Positions 42,023 to 51,042 of a stretch of 64,000 nucleotides of DNA are shown in pieces. The position numbers were made by a program, and so were the translations under genes. The DNA is taken from NCBI RefSeq assembly GCF_025148125.1, contig NZ_CP102267.1:4164501-4228500 (forward strand), written 5' to 3'. The notes beneath the pieces are model-generated. The model was given only the letters and a program-made list of their open reading frames with translations. It had not been told where the DNA came from and searched no databases. The stretch's first letter is position 1. Every line of letters begins with the position of its first letter. Source of the DNA: Blautia wexlerae DSM 19850 (GTDB lineage Bacteria; Bacillota; Clostridia; Lachnospirales; Lachnospiraceae).

Positions 42023-43645
42023 TCAGTCGATTTTGCCGATGAAGCGGTAGTAGATTTCTACTTCCTGCTCACGACTTCCGTCCTCGCCCTTGACAGCTTC
42101 GTGGACGGTTATTTTTTCAATTAGAGTGTTCAGAAGTTCGGCGGTCAGCTCCACAGGGTTGACATACTGTTTCATTAGGGCAATCCACTTTTCAGCATCC
42201 GCTGCGGTCTGTACGGCGGCTTCCATCGTTTCGTGAAGCTGTCTTATTTTTGTTTCAAGTTCCTTTTGCTCGTTCTGGTACTTCTCGGACAGCATATTGA
42301 AGTTATACTCGGTTATGCGTCCGGCAGACCAGTCCTCATACATTTTAGCAAACAGCCCGTCAACCTCGGCTTTACGCTTCTCTGCCTTTTTCAGCTCCGC
42401 AGCCTGCTTTTTCTTCGCAGAGTTTCTTTCCCTGTCGCTGGCATTGAGTAGCCGTTTCAGCAGCTTGTCCTCGTCTTTCTGTACCATCATAGACCAGTAT
42501 TGCAGTCTTGCAAGCACATAGGCATACAGTACATCATAGCGGATATAGTGCATGGAACACTGGCGTAATCCCTGTCCGTACTTACTGCAATGGTAGTGTG
42601 CATAGGGATTTTTGTTCTGGCTGTTTACACCATAAGCCAATGACCATCCGCAGTCCGCACATTTTACCAGCCCGGAAAATATCTGCGTTGTGCCATTCTT
42701 CTGTCGTCTGCGTCTGCTTGCAATCAGCTCCTGAACTTTTTGGAACACTTCTTCGGAAATGATGGCTTCGTGGGTATTTTCCACACGATACCATTCTTCC
42801 TGCGGCTTCCGCACCTTTTTCTTGTTCTTGAATGAAATGTTGCTCTGCTTGTTGTGAACGCTGCGACCGATGTAGGTTTCCTCTTTCAAAATGCTCTTGA
42901 CCTGTGCTATCGTCCACGCATAGGCTTTTTCTGCGGGCGCACCGGCGTAGATATTGGCGAAAGTCCCATATCTTTCATAGTTCAGCCAGCCGGGGGTAGG
43001 TACTTTTTCTTCCACCAGAATCCGTGTAATGCTGGCGGCACCCCTCCCGTGTACGGCAAGGTCAAAAATCTTCTCTACAATCCAGCGTGTTTCCAGGTCG
43101 ATCAGAAGATGACCTTTTTTGTCCGGGTCTTTTACATAGCCCAGCGGTGCATAGGCTCCATAGTGTGCGCCATTGGCAAATCTTGTGTGCATGGCAGCCT
43201 TGACCTTTTTGCTGGTCTGTCGGGCGTGCATTTCATTCAGGATGTTTAAGAACGGGGCAAGCTCGCTTTCTCCGTTGATGGTGTCCACATTGTCATTGAT
43301 GGCAATGTAGCGTACTCCCTTGCTGGGGAAATAGATTTCCGTGTACTGACCGGTCAGGATATAGTTTCTTCCCAGACGGGATAAGTCCTTTGTGACAACG
43401 CAGTTGATTTTCCCGTCCTCGATGTCATCAATCATCCTTTGGAAACTTGGACGCTCGAAATTTGTCCCGCTCCATCCGTCGTCAATATACTCGTCTACAA
43501 CGGTCAGCCCATGCTCTGCGGCATACTGCCTAAGCATCATGCGCTGTGTCTGGATACTGCCGCTTTCCCCCTGTAATTCATCGTCACGGCTCAATCTCAA
43601 ATATAGTGCAGTGTTATAAATCGTTGTATTGTATGGTTGTTTCAC
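42023..43645 (-). CDS. Large serine recombinase of the element
   Basis: A 540-residue recombinase starting at GTG (VKQPYNTTIYN), with AGGAGG 10 bases upstream. Resolvase catalytic domain: ALYLRLSRDDELQGESGSIQ with the nucleophile Ser of the LS/SGS region, then DDGWSGTNFERPSFQRMIDD and the Arg-containing KDLSRLGRNYI. A recombinase domain (about 165-290), a zinc ribbon (CADCGWSL with later CSMH) and a long coiled coil (about 410-480) follow. This is the TnpX/TndX type that catalyses both integration and excision. It sits at the left end, 40 bases from the boundary. Confidence 0.94.
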   Translation of the reverse strand: MKQPYNTTIYNTALYLRLSRDDELQGESGSIQTQRMMLRQYAAEHGLTVVDEYIDDGWSGTNFERPSFQRMIDDIEDGKINCVVTKDLSRLGRNYILTGQYTEIYFPSKGVRYIAINDNVDTINGESELAPFLNILNEMHARQTSKKVKAAMHTRFANGAHYGAYAPLGYVKDPDKKGHLLIDLETRWIVEKIFDLAVHGRGAASITRILVEEKVPTPGWLNYERYGTFANIYAGAPAEKAYAWTIAQVKSILKEETYIGRSVHNKQSNISFKNKKKVRKPQEEWYRVENTHEAIISEEVFQKVQELIASRRRRQKNGTTQIFSGLVKCADCGWSLAYGVNSQNKNPYAHYHCSKYGQGLRQCSMHYIRYDVLYAYVLARLQYWSMMVQKDEDKLLKRLLNASDRERNSAKKKQAAELKKAEKRKAEVDGLFAKMYEDWSAGRITEYNFNMLSEKYQNEQKELETKIRQLHETMEAAVQTAADAEKWIALMKQYVNPVELTAELLNTLIEKITVHEAVKGEDGSREQEVEIYYRFIGKID

Positions 43646-43752
43646 GGTTAAAAATCCTCCTTCTAAAAGAAACAACCCACGCTTATACAATACTCGCTGG
43701 TACAAGTATATCATAAGCGTGGGCTGATTGACAGTCGTTATTCCGTATTTTT

Positions 43753-43938
43753 TCAGGAAGCGGCGGCAGCGTGCTGGATCACATCTTCCAGCAGGCTGTC
43801 AAGCGGCTTCCCATCCTGTGCGAAATGCTCCGATACCTTGATACGGACTTTCCCCATGACAAAATACTGGGTGCCGTCTTTTTCGGTAAGCAGGGTGCCG
43901 CTGTTTTCGTTGTTGCTCTCGTTTTTGTTTTTTGCCAT
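43753..43938 (-). CDS. tnpW: Transposon-encoded protein TnpW
   Basis: A 61-residue protein (LLTEKDGTQYFVMGKVRIKV; HFAQDGKPLDSLLEDVI) matching the small TnpW proteins of Tn4451-type elements in clostridia. Role unknown. It follows the recombinase region in the usual place. Confidence 0.8.
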   Translation of the reverse strand: MAKNKNESNNENSGTLLTEKDGTQYFVMGKVRIKVSEHFAQDGKPLDSLLEDVIQHAAAAS

Positions 43939-44208
43939 AGGCAGTTACCTCCATAAATGAAATATGCCCGACAAGAGAATGTCAGGCAGGTGTACAGCCG
44001 CAGACTGTCTCCGTGTCAACCAAACCGTGTCAACCGGCAGAAAAGACTTTGAAAACAATCCATAGGCGCTCTATTATTACTTTTTACTTTTTCTTTTATT
44101 TCTTGGTTGACATGGTTGACAAAGGAGAGAAATGCCCCAAATATCAGGCTTTTCCCCGTCAACCGGCTGTCAACCAAAGTGTCAACCAAACTGTTAACCG
44201 GTGGCTTT

Positions 44209-45606
44209 TCAGAATGGCAGTTCCATTTGCCAGGCTTCTTCTTCCGTGATTTCCTGAAAACCGTCCCCCTCCGGCGGAGCTTGGTTGACACGCTCCCAGC
44301 CTTTTTGAGAACCGTATTTCTTATACCGCTTCGGGCTTTTGTAGGCTACCCAGCCCTGTATGATGCCGCCCGCAATGCCGGTATTCATAATCTCGCAGAT
44401 TGCCCGTGTCTCCCAGTCTGCCGGGGAATTTAAGTTCCCCAGCGCTTCCTCATAAAGCTGCTTGGAACATACCCTGTCGCCGGTGTAGTCCTCCAAATAG
44501 GCGTAGATCATGCCGGCCTGTGTGTCTTCCTGCATAAAGTCCTGCTGGTGGGCGTTCAGGTATCGGTTCATTTCCATGCTGAATGACAGCTTATACTTCC
44601 CACTGCGATAAACCGTCATGGCTTCCGCCCACATCTGTTCGATATACGCCCTCGCCGCCGCTTCATCGTCCAGTATGTGAACCTCCGCCCGTTCCGGGTA
44701 CACCGTCACGGGGAGAAAGCGCCGGTTGCCGGTGCGGTCACGGGGCAAAAAGTCCTGCCGGTTGGTCGTCCCTCCAAATACACATTGCCGCAGCCGGTCT
44801 GCCGGATGTGTCTCATACGGCACTTTGTAGGTTTCTTTCTGGCGGCTTAAGAATGACTTGATTTCCTCAATACTCTTGGCGTTGGCTGTGGCAATCATCT
44901 CCGACATCTCGATAATCCAATGCCCTTGCAGCTTGCGGTACACATTTTCATCGTCCAGCTTTTTCAAATCGTCTGAAAACCATTCGTCCCTGCCTGCCAG
45001 CAGCCGGAAAAAGGTAGATTTCCCGGCTCCCTGACCACCAACCAGACAGAGCATGACCTCAAACTTGCTCCCCGGTCTGAATACCCGCCGGATGGCTCCC
45101 ATCAGGAACAGTTTCAAGGCTTCATAGGTGTATTCGTCCGTATCGGCTCCCAGAAAGTGATGCAGGGCGTAACGGATGCGCTCTGTGCCGTCCCATTGCA
45201 GGCTGTTCAGGTAATCCCTGACTGGATGGTAGCGGTTTTCATTGGCAACAATCTTGATGGCGCTCTGCACCTTTTTCTCGCTGGTAAGCCCGTAATTTTC
45301 TTCCAGATACAAAAGCAGGTAGTTCATGTCCATGTCGGTCAGCGTGGTACTGGTGCGCTCCCAGCCCAGCGGCTTCACAATGTCAATCTGCTCCGTCAAA
45401 AGGTTCAGGCGCAGCGCCCCGCGAAACAGAGGGTCACGCTGGAACACCGTCAGGCAGTTTCGGATGCTGTTCTTCACGCCGCCTTTCTGCGTCCCCTCTA
45501 ATGTTTCCCGGATTTCTGCCGGTGTCTGCGCCGGTTCCATTGTGTCCATCGTCCTTTTGACCGCTTCCTGCGTTTCCGGCGGCAAGCTCTGAAATTCGCT
45601 GTTCAA
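44209..45606 (-). CDS. Virulence-associated E (VapE) family ATPase
   Basis: A 465-residue protein with Walker A VGGQGAGKSTFFRLL near 188 and motifs of the VapE/primase-helicase family (WIIEMSEM; FGGTTNRQDFLPRDRTGNRR). Expected role: helicase-like partner of the CHC2 primase in element replication. It starts at TTG (LNSEFQSL), seven bases after a perfect AGGAGGTG, inside the primase gene: the two frames overlap by 173 bases. The last about 70 residues form a separate winged-helix-like tail. Confidence 0.88.
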   Translation of the reverse strand: MNSEFQSLPPETQEAVKRTMDTMEPAQTPAEIRETLEGTQKGGVKNSIRNCLTVFQRDPLFRGALRLNLLTEQIDIVKPLGWERTSTTLTDMDMNYLLLYLEENYGLTSEKKVQSAIKIVANENRYHPVRDYLNSLQWDGTERIRYALHHFLGADTDEYTYEALKLFLMGAIRRVFRPGSKFEVMLCLVGGQGAGKSTFFRLLAGRDEWFSDDLKKLDDENVYRKLQGHWIIEMSEMIATANAKSIEEIKSFLSRQKETYKVPYETHPADRLRQCVFGGTTNRQDFLPRDRTGNRRFLPVTVYPERAEVHILDDEAAARAYIEQMWAEAMTVYRSGKYKLSFSMEMNRYLNAHQQDFMQEDTQAGMIYAYLEDYTGDRVCSKQLYEEALGNLNSPADWETRAICEIMNTGIAGGIIQGWVAYKSPKRYKKYGSQKGWERVNQAPPEGDGFQEITEEEAWQMELPF

Positions 45607-46174
45607 GCCGCAGCACCTCCTTTCCCTGTGCGGCGATCAATGCCGCTTTTTCTTCTATTTCTCCGTATAACAAAATATCCAAAAGGTATTCTGTGTAGCT
45701 TATCCTCTGCAACGCTTCCACAAAAAGAGGATGCCAGATGGCATCCTGCGGCTGTGGGGCGTATGCTGTTTTCCAATGCTCCAGCAGGCGCAGATAATCG
45801 CATAGCACCCGGAAACAATACCGTTCCGTTTCCTGAAATCTCTGCTCCGCTGATTTTTGTCGGGGCTGTGACCTGTTGTGACGCTTCCTATCTGGCGGCG
45901 CATTGCCGGATTTCTCATAGGAAACGCCGAAGTCCTCCGCAAGCCTGACCGCAGCTTCCCGTTTCCCCAATCCATGCAGCAAAGCGGCAAAGTCGATCAC
46001 ATCCCCGGAAGCCCCGCAGCCGAAGCAGTAAAAGCGGCTGTCCACTTTCATGCTGGGCGTGCGGTCATTGTGGAATGGACAGCAGACCATGCCGTTTCTT
46101 CCCACCCGGATTCCATAGAATGAAGCAGCCTGCCAGGTGGTAACAGACTGTTTCACCGCTTCAAATACATTCAA
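45434..46174 (-). CDS. CHC2 zinc-finger DNA primase-like protein
   Basis: A 246-residue protein. The N-terminal CHC2 zinc finger is CCPFHNDRTPSMKVDSRFYC then FGCGASGDVIDF, as in DnaG. No Toprim domain follows; the rest is helical, ending in a low-complexity charged stretch. It pairs with the VapE-like gene, whose start lies 173 bases inside this one. Typical replication pair of Tn4451-like elements. Confidence 0.88.
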   Translation of the reverse strand: MNVFEAVKQSVTTWQAASFYGIRVGRNGMVCCPFHNDRTPSMKVDSRFYCFGCGASGDVIDFAALLHGLGKREAAVRLAEDFGVSYEKSGNAPPDRKRHNRSQPRQKSAEQRFQETERYCFRVLCDYLRLLEHWKTAYAPQPQDAIWHPLFVEALQRISYTEYLLDILLYGEIEEKAALIAAQGKEVLRLEQRISELAAGNAGSGQKDDGHNGTGADTGRNPGNIRGDAERRREEQHPKLPDGVPA

Positions 46175-46221
46175 ATACTCCCTCCATAAAAATACCGGTA
46201 GCGGTAAAGCTGCCGGTTATA

Positions 46222-47694
46222 TCATAGCTCCATCTCATGGTTCTTTCTCTGTACTTCCTGTGGCTGCTCCCTCCGGCGCAGTGCGGTATCTACGGCGTTC
46301 TGCACCTGCCGCAGCCGTATGACTTCCTCCAGGAGCGGCTTGTGCTGCGGAGACAGTTCGGCATACTCTGTTTTTAACTGTGCGTATTCCTGTTTCCATG
46401 CTTTCATGGCAATGGGTTTTCCGTCCAGTTTTTCTTTCAAAATACGGCGGGCGGCATAAAACAGCCGTAACTCCGCATCGTGGGATGTTTCAAATTTCTC
46501 CCTCTGTTTCTTAAACTTGATATTGTTCAATTCCGTATGAACAGGTTTTAGCCGCTGGTAATTCTCGCCATCCCGTATCAATTCCTGCAATTCCTTTATC
46601 CGGGCAGATTTCTTTTTCATGGAGCCGCTTAATGCTTCAAATTCTTCACTGACAGAGGAAAGACGCTCCTGCAAATCCTCTAATGTGAGCAGCTTGTTTT
46701 CCGTCAGATAATTGACGGCTTCGGCAAACTGCTTTAAGTTTCCGGTTCTGGCTTTATTGCTCCATGCCCCTGCGTTGCGCTGGTTGTAATAAGCGATCAA
46801 CAGGTCGGCAAGGCTCGGTGTCTGCGGTTTGGAAAGTTCTTCTTTTACCTCTGCCATCCAGACAAACAGGGCTTTGATCTTCTTCCTCACATCCTGCATG
46901 AGCCGGTTGGTGGCTTTAATCCAGCGGTTCAGTTCCCCTTTCTCGGTGCGGATGCCCTTTGCTTCCATCTGCCGGACATTAGCTCCCTCGTGGACAGTAG
47001 GTATCAGGTCAAGCCCCTGCCGCACATAGGAACGGTGGTCGATACGTACATCCAGCCCTTTTTCCTCAAATTTTGTATTAACGGCAGCCGCCCACTGCTC
47101 CCGCCAGTGTTCCAGCGTTTCCGGTTCATGCCAGTCTGTTGTATGGACAGCGTTAAACATATAATCGCCGTTTTTATCCCGGATTCGGTTTCCATCTTCA
47201 TCAAGAAGATATTCCCGACGCTGTTTTTGTCCCCATGTGCCATCCGGGTTCAAAGGGCGCATGGTTGTCATCACATGAAAATGCGGGTTAGGGATGCCGC
47301 CGTCCTCTTTCTCCGGGCTGTGAAAAGCAAGGTCGGCAATCATGCCTTTTGTCACAAACTGCTCCTGTACGAACTTCCTCGCCAGCTCCATGTTTTCTTC
47401 CAGCGTCAATTCATTCTGCATGGCAATATCAAAGGAATAGGCAAGCTGTGCTTTTGGATGTTTCTCGCAGTTCTCCACAGCATTCCAGAGGGTCGCCCGG
47501 TCAAGATATATTTCCGGCGCATGGGGCGGCAGCATGATTTCCGAAGCGATCACGCCGCCCTTTTTGGTGTAGTCGCTGACTTCTCCATAGTAGCTGCTGT
47601 AAAGACGCTCCCCGGCTCGATAGGCTGCGCTGGCAATGGCGCTCTGACCGGCGCTGCGCTTTATCTGTGCGATTGAAAAATGATAAAGTGCTAT
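46222..47694 (-). CDS. MobA/MobL relaxase, start codon apparently ATA
   Basis: A 490-residue relaxase of the MOBQ kind. The family N-terminus is present: ALYHFSIAQIKRSAGQSAIA then ASAAYRAGERL with the likely catalytic Tyr, and the HUH motif is in NPHFHVM near 142. The codon where ATG is expected (before ALYHF) is ATA at 47692-47694, and an in-frame TGA lies three codons upstream. The next usable start is GTG at 47553, which would remove the Tyr. The upstream gene stops at 47697, so reinitiation at ATA is possible. A coiled-coil C-terminus of about 200 residues follows. Confidence 0.82.
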   Translation of the reverse strand: MALYHFSIAQIKRSAGQSAIASAAYRAGERLYSSYYGEVSDYTKKGGVIASEIMLPPHAPEIYLDRATLWNAVENCEKHPKAQLAYSFDIAMQNELTLEENMELARKFVQEQFVTKGMIADLAFHSPEKEDGGIPNPHFHVMTTMRPLNPDGTWGQKQRREYLLDEDGNRIRDKNGDYMFNAVHTTDWHEPETLEHWREQWAAAVNTKFEEKGLDVRIDHRSYVRQGLDLIPTVHEGANVRQMEAKGIRTEKGELNRWIKATNRLMQDVRKKIKALFVWMAEVKEELSKPQTPSLADLLIAYYNQRNAGAWSNKARTGNLKQFAEAVNYLTENKLLTLEDLQERLSSVSEEFEALSGSMKKKSARIKELQELIRDGENYQRLKPVHTELNNIKFKKQREKFETSHDAELRLFYAARRILKEKLDGKPIAMKAWKQEYAQLKTEYAELSPQHKPLLEEVIRLRQVQNAVDTALRRREQPQEVQRKNHEMEL

Positions 47695-47696
47695 CC

Positions 47697-48014
47697 TTAG
47701 TCACCGCCTTTCTCCTGCCCGGAAATACGGGCGTGGTTCTCTGCGGCAGACCGGATGAAATGCTCCGCCTGTGGCAGATTCAAAATGCTTTCCATGAGGG
47801 AATAAAATTCCGTTTCGGTCAGCTCCTTTGTCTGTGGCGCAATGCTCTCAACGGCTGCCCCGCGGGTAATCAGCCGGTGCGTCCTCTGTTTCCGGGAACC
47901 GCTTTCCAGATACGCCTGCCGGTTTTTCAAACGCTGCATTTTCTGTTTTTCCCGTTCCAGCAGGACAGTGGTTTTTTCATATTCCTGCTTCAACTGTTCC
48001 AAAGATTTTTCCAT
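47697..48014 (-). CDS. DUF3847 family protein
   Basis: A 105-residue, largely coiled-coil protein (MEKSLEQLKQEYEKTTVLLE) of the kind found directly upstream of MobA/L genes in these elements, with a C-terminal segment ESILNLPQAEHFIRSA. AAAGGATG lies before the ATG. Probably a relaxosome accessory protein. Confidence 0.8.
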   Translation of the reverse strand: MEKSLEQLKQEYEKTTVLLEREKQKMQRLKNRQAYLESGSRKQRTHRLITRGAAVESIAPQTKELTETEFYSLMESILNLPQAEHFIRSAAENHARISGQEKGGD

Positions 48015-48169
48015 GTTCTCACATCCTTTGCTGATAAGATAAAGAAAGACCATCCGCAGACAGTCCGTGTGTCAGTGCTTCTATAAAAACCCGATGAAAA
48101 GGGAAAACCGCAAAGCGGATTTCTCTTTTCGGCGGGTACACAGGGGATAGCCGCTTTAGCGGCGCAAGG

Positions 48170-48308
48170 GGGTGTAGCCACCTTGTCGGAGCGAAGCGAA
48201 CGCAGACCTCGGATTGCTGATTTTATCAGCGGCAGAGGTAAGCTCCGCAGGACGCACGATACATGGTCTTTAGACTATGTATAGAAGTGCGCCCTTAGTT
48301 TCTAAGGG
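48170..48308 (-). other. oriT-like region with MOBQ nick-site sequence
   Basis: AAGTGCGCCCTTAG (48285-48298) matches the nick region shared by MOBQ plasmids and elements. Directly upstream is the near-palindrome ACATGGTCTTTAGACTATGT (48261-48280), and CCCTTAGTTTCTAAGGG (48292-48308) is a further small stem. The region between the DUF3847 gene and the Cys-rich gene has no frame of its own. Confidence 0.72.
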
Positions 48309-48505
48309 ATTTTGCCGTTTCCGGCAGTCTTGTCCTTTTTCTTGGAACGCTTGGAAAGATACTTCGGGCAGTCAACCACAACCGCCCGGAAGCTCTGTTT
48401 ACATTCGTGCTGGCATTTCCGGCACAGTTCGTTGTAAGTGATACGGCTGCGGTCATTTAAGAAGAAAGACCATTCCAGCCGCCGCTTGTTGCTCATTCTT
48501 GCCAT
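48302..48505 (-). CDS. Small Cys-rich protein of Tn4451-like elements
   Basis: A 67-residue basic protein with CRKCQHECKQSF and a later Cys (VVDCPKY), probably a zinc-binding fold. The opening MARMSNKRRLEWSFFLNDRS is conserved in related elements as far as I recall. Located between oriT and the excisionase gene. Function unknown. Confidence 0.72.
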   Translation of the reverse strand: MARMSNKRRLEWSFFLNDRSRITYNELCRKCQHECKQSFRAVVVDCPKYLSKRSKKKDKTAGNGKIP

Positions 48506-48651
48506 AACCGGCTCCTTTCTCCGTTTCTATCTGATGTACGCAGATAGGCTGTTTTGGTGTAGCGTTTCGGTATCATTTTTAAGGTTTTTCCCTCTGTATA
48601 CCCCTTTGTAAAGTGCGGCAGTATTTGCAGTCAGGGAATGATAACTCACGC

Positions 48652-48876
48652 TTATTTGTCGCTTCTCGGTACGGTTTCGGAGCCTTTTGCCATCCATTCA
48701 AAGAAAGCAATTTTGCTGACCTTGATAAGTCTGCCCCTGCGGAACGCTGGAAAGCCGGGTGTGTGTACCAGCTCATAGGCGCTCGCTCTTGAAATTCCCA
48801 TAATCCGCTGAATGTCCGCCACATCCAGAACCAGCGGTAAATCCTCGTAGCTGTTCAATCTCTTTTTATCGTTCAT
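48652..48876 (-). CDS. Excisionase-like HTH protein
   Basis: A 74-residue MerR/Xis-type winged helix: LVLDVADIQRIMGISRASAY and ELVHTPGFPAFRRGRLIKVS. Such proteins direct excision of integrative elements. GGGAGGAACAG precedes the chosen ATG. Confidence 0.85.
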   Translation of the reverse strand: MNDKKRLNSYEDLPLVLDVADIQRIMGISRASAYELVHTPGFPAFRRGRLIKVSKIAFFEWMAKGSETVPRSDK

Positions 48877-49178
48877 TCTGTTCCTCCCATAAATCAAATA
48901 GGTTAAAATGCTTCCTGCTGCCGTTCTCCCCAAAAGCCGTTTTCCTGCCCCATTCCTGCGGTGTTTCCCTGCATTGGTGCGCCGGATGCGTCACTTCTCC
49001 TGCCGGTCATATCCCTTTTGGACGGTCATTCACTTGTCAAGGTACTGTGTGGCACGAAATTACCAACTGCAATCATCATAGCGGACTATCATTGGCAAAA
49101 CAATGCTTCTGCGATACCATGAGTGTAACAGATATAACCGAATTATATAATTACCATAAACAAAGGCAGGGGATAGGG

Positions 49179-50219
49179 ATGGAGAATCAGTTTATACGGC
49201 ATGAGCCATGTTTTGAGAGGATTTTGTTTGTCCTGACGCTGGACAGGAAGAAAATGAAAGAGCGGATTTTGATTGGGGAAGAACAGCAGATCCGCTTCCG
49301 TCTGAACGGGAGCCAAAACGCAGAGGTGCTTTGTGATATGACACGCCCACTGGGAACTTTTTTGATAAACTTTGAGCGTGACACGGACAGAGATTGGAAC
49401 TTATATGGGCTTTCTCCGCTGCGGCAAGCCCTCCACTCCAACAGATGGAAACAGCCGGAGCTGGAGCAGGCGGCAAGCGAATTTCTTTGGGAGAAATATC
49501 TTAGCAACGACCCTCTGAAAATGTATGTGGCGTTCCGTATCTGGAACAGCTATCTGCTTGCCAGAGAACCTCGTGACCGTAACGCTGCCTGTGACCGCTT
49601 CATGGATAAAATGAGCAGCCTGACCGGGGTATTCCATAACGAAACCATGATCTTTGACAGAGAAACAGGAAAACCGAAACATTTTCAAACTGGCAGCCTT
49701 TATTTCAAAGGCGCACCGTCAGAAGATACCCGGCTTGACCTCTGGTTCCCGGACAACCGGCGCACAGAAGAATGTGTGTCTGCCTATGCGTCCCTCTACC
49801 CCTTGATTACCTATTATCTGAACAGGCTGAATGACTGGGGGCTTTGCTTCCGGCAGTGCAAGGTCTGCGGGAAATATTTTCTGGCAAAGAGCCAGCGGTA
49901 TGAGCTGTGCAGCGACAAGTGCCGAAAAGTACAGGCGCTTCAAAACAAGCGGGAATTTGACGAGAGGGCAAGAGAAAACAACTATGACCTGCTTTATAAA
50001 AATGAATGCCAGAACTGGCGCAACAAAATAAACCGAGTAAAGAATACCGCAGGCTTTCCGGCTGACCGTCTGGAAAAAATACAGGTTGCCTTTTCCGACT
50101 TTAAGAAAGAAGCCTTGCAGAGAAAAAAGGCTGTAAAAACAGGAACAGCCAGCCCGAAAGAATTTACGGACTGGCTGTATCTGCAAAGTAATGTAATTGT
50201 GGAACTGACAGAATACTAA
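49179..50219 (+). CDS. DUF6076-like protein with C-terminal zinc finger
   Basis: A protein of 346 residues from MENQFIRHEPC (GGGGATAGGG just before) or up to 44 more from upstream starts. A zinc-binding motif lies in CKVCGKYFLAKSQRYELCSD with KCRK, similar to CGNR-type fingers. It is the first plus-strand gene of the element. Function unknown; regulatory DNA or RNA binding is possible. Confidence 0.75.
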   Translation: MENQFIRHEPCFERILFVLTLDRKKMKERILIGEEQQIRFRLNGSQNAEVLCDMTRPLGTFLINFERDTDRDWNLYGLSPLRQALHSNRWKQPELEQAASEFLWEKYLSNDPLKMYVAFRIWNSYLLAREPRDRNAACDRFMDKMSSLTGVFHNETMIFDRETGKPKHFQTGSLYFKGAPSEDTRLDLWFPDNRRTEECVSAYASLYPLITYYLNRLNDWGLCFRQCKVCGKYFLAKSQRYELCSDKCRKVQALQNKREFDERARENNYDLLYKNECQNWRNKINRVKNTAGFPADRLEKIQVAFSDFKKEALQRKKAVKTGTASPKEFTDWLYLQSNVIVELTEY

Positions 50220-50358
50220 ATTTTTTTCTCGTTGTGAGGTTTCTGTGACATTTGCCTGATGGCAGTATCGAAATTGCAGTAATTACTCATGCAAAATGCT
50301 TCTTCGTTTTATACACTATACCTATATGGTGGAGCACCAAATGAAAGGAGCAAAAAAT

Positions 50359-51042
50359 ATGTCTGAGATTCAAAATGCGATTGAAGTAAAGAACTTAAAA
50401 AAAGGTTTTGGTGGCAGAGTTTTGTTTGAGAATTTTAGCCTGAATGTAAAAGCAAATACAATCCATGCGATTATTGGCCCGAACGGTTCTGGAAAGACAA
50501 CACTGCTACGCTTGATTACAGGGGTATACCAGCCAAATGCAGGGACAATCAACATTGCAGGGAAATATGCAATGGAGCTTGAAAATGACTATCTGTATGA
50601 AGAACAGACTGGTCTTGAAAATTTGAGAATTTTTGGGAAATACTTTGGATTTGAAATAAATGATCGTTCAGACGGCTATTGTACGCAATTAGGATTGACC
50701 GAGCATTTAGGAAAGCGTGTTAGCACTTATTCTAAAGGAATGAAAAGAAAACTGTCCCTTTTGATTGTGATTATGATGGGACGGGATATTCTGCTCATGG
50801 ATGAACCAACATCGGGTGTAGACCCCATATCCAGAGTAGAAATCCGTAGTTTGATAGAGGCTCTAAAAGCTGACGGAAAAACGGTTATTATCACTTCACA
50901 TGACCTTAGCGAGATTGAAAAGTGCGCTGATGATGTATCTATGATTAAAAATGGCAGATTGCTGTTTGATAAGGGTATTCAAGAAATGCAAGGACAATCA
51001 TTGGAAGAAATCTTTATTAAGGAGGGCAATCGGCATGAGTAA
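50359..51042 (+). CDS. ABC transporter ATP-binding protein (LanF-like)
   Basis: A 227-residue ATPase. Walker A is GPNGSGKTT, Walker B LLMDEPTSGVD, switch His in ITSHDLSE; the signature is the variant YSKGMKRKL, typical of antimicrobial-peptide immunity and BcrA-like ATPases. It starts an element cargo operon of ABC - permease - permease - kinase - regulator. AAAGGAG precedes the ATG by eight bases. Confidence 0.88.
   Translation: MSEIQNAIEVKNLKKGFGGRVLFENFSLNVKANTIHAIIGPNGSGKTTLLRLITGVYQPNAGTINIAGKYAMELENDYLYEEQTGLENLRIFGKYFGFEINDRSDGYCTQLGLTEHLGKRVSTYSKGMKRKLSLLIVIMMGRDILLMDEPTSGVDPISRVEIRSLIEALKADGKTVIITSHDLSEIEKCADDVSMIKNGRLLFDKGIQEMQGQSLEEIFIKEGNRHE

Noticed and set aside
47501..47704. 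A 67-codon frame overlapping the relaxase N-terminus.
   Set aside because: The other frame encodes the conserved relaxase N-terminus, so this one is a shadow.
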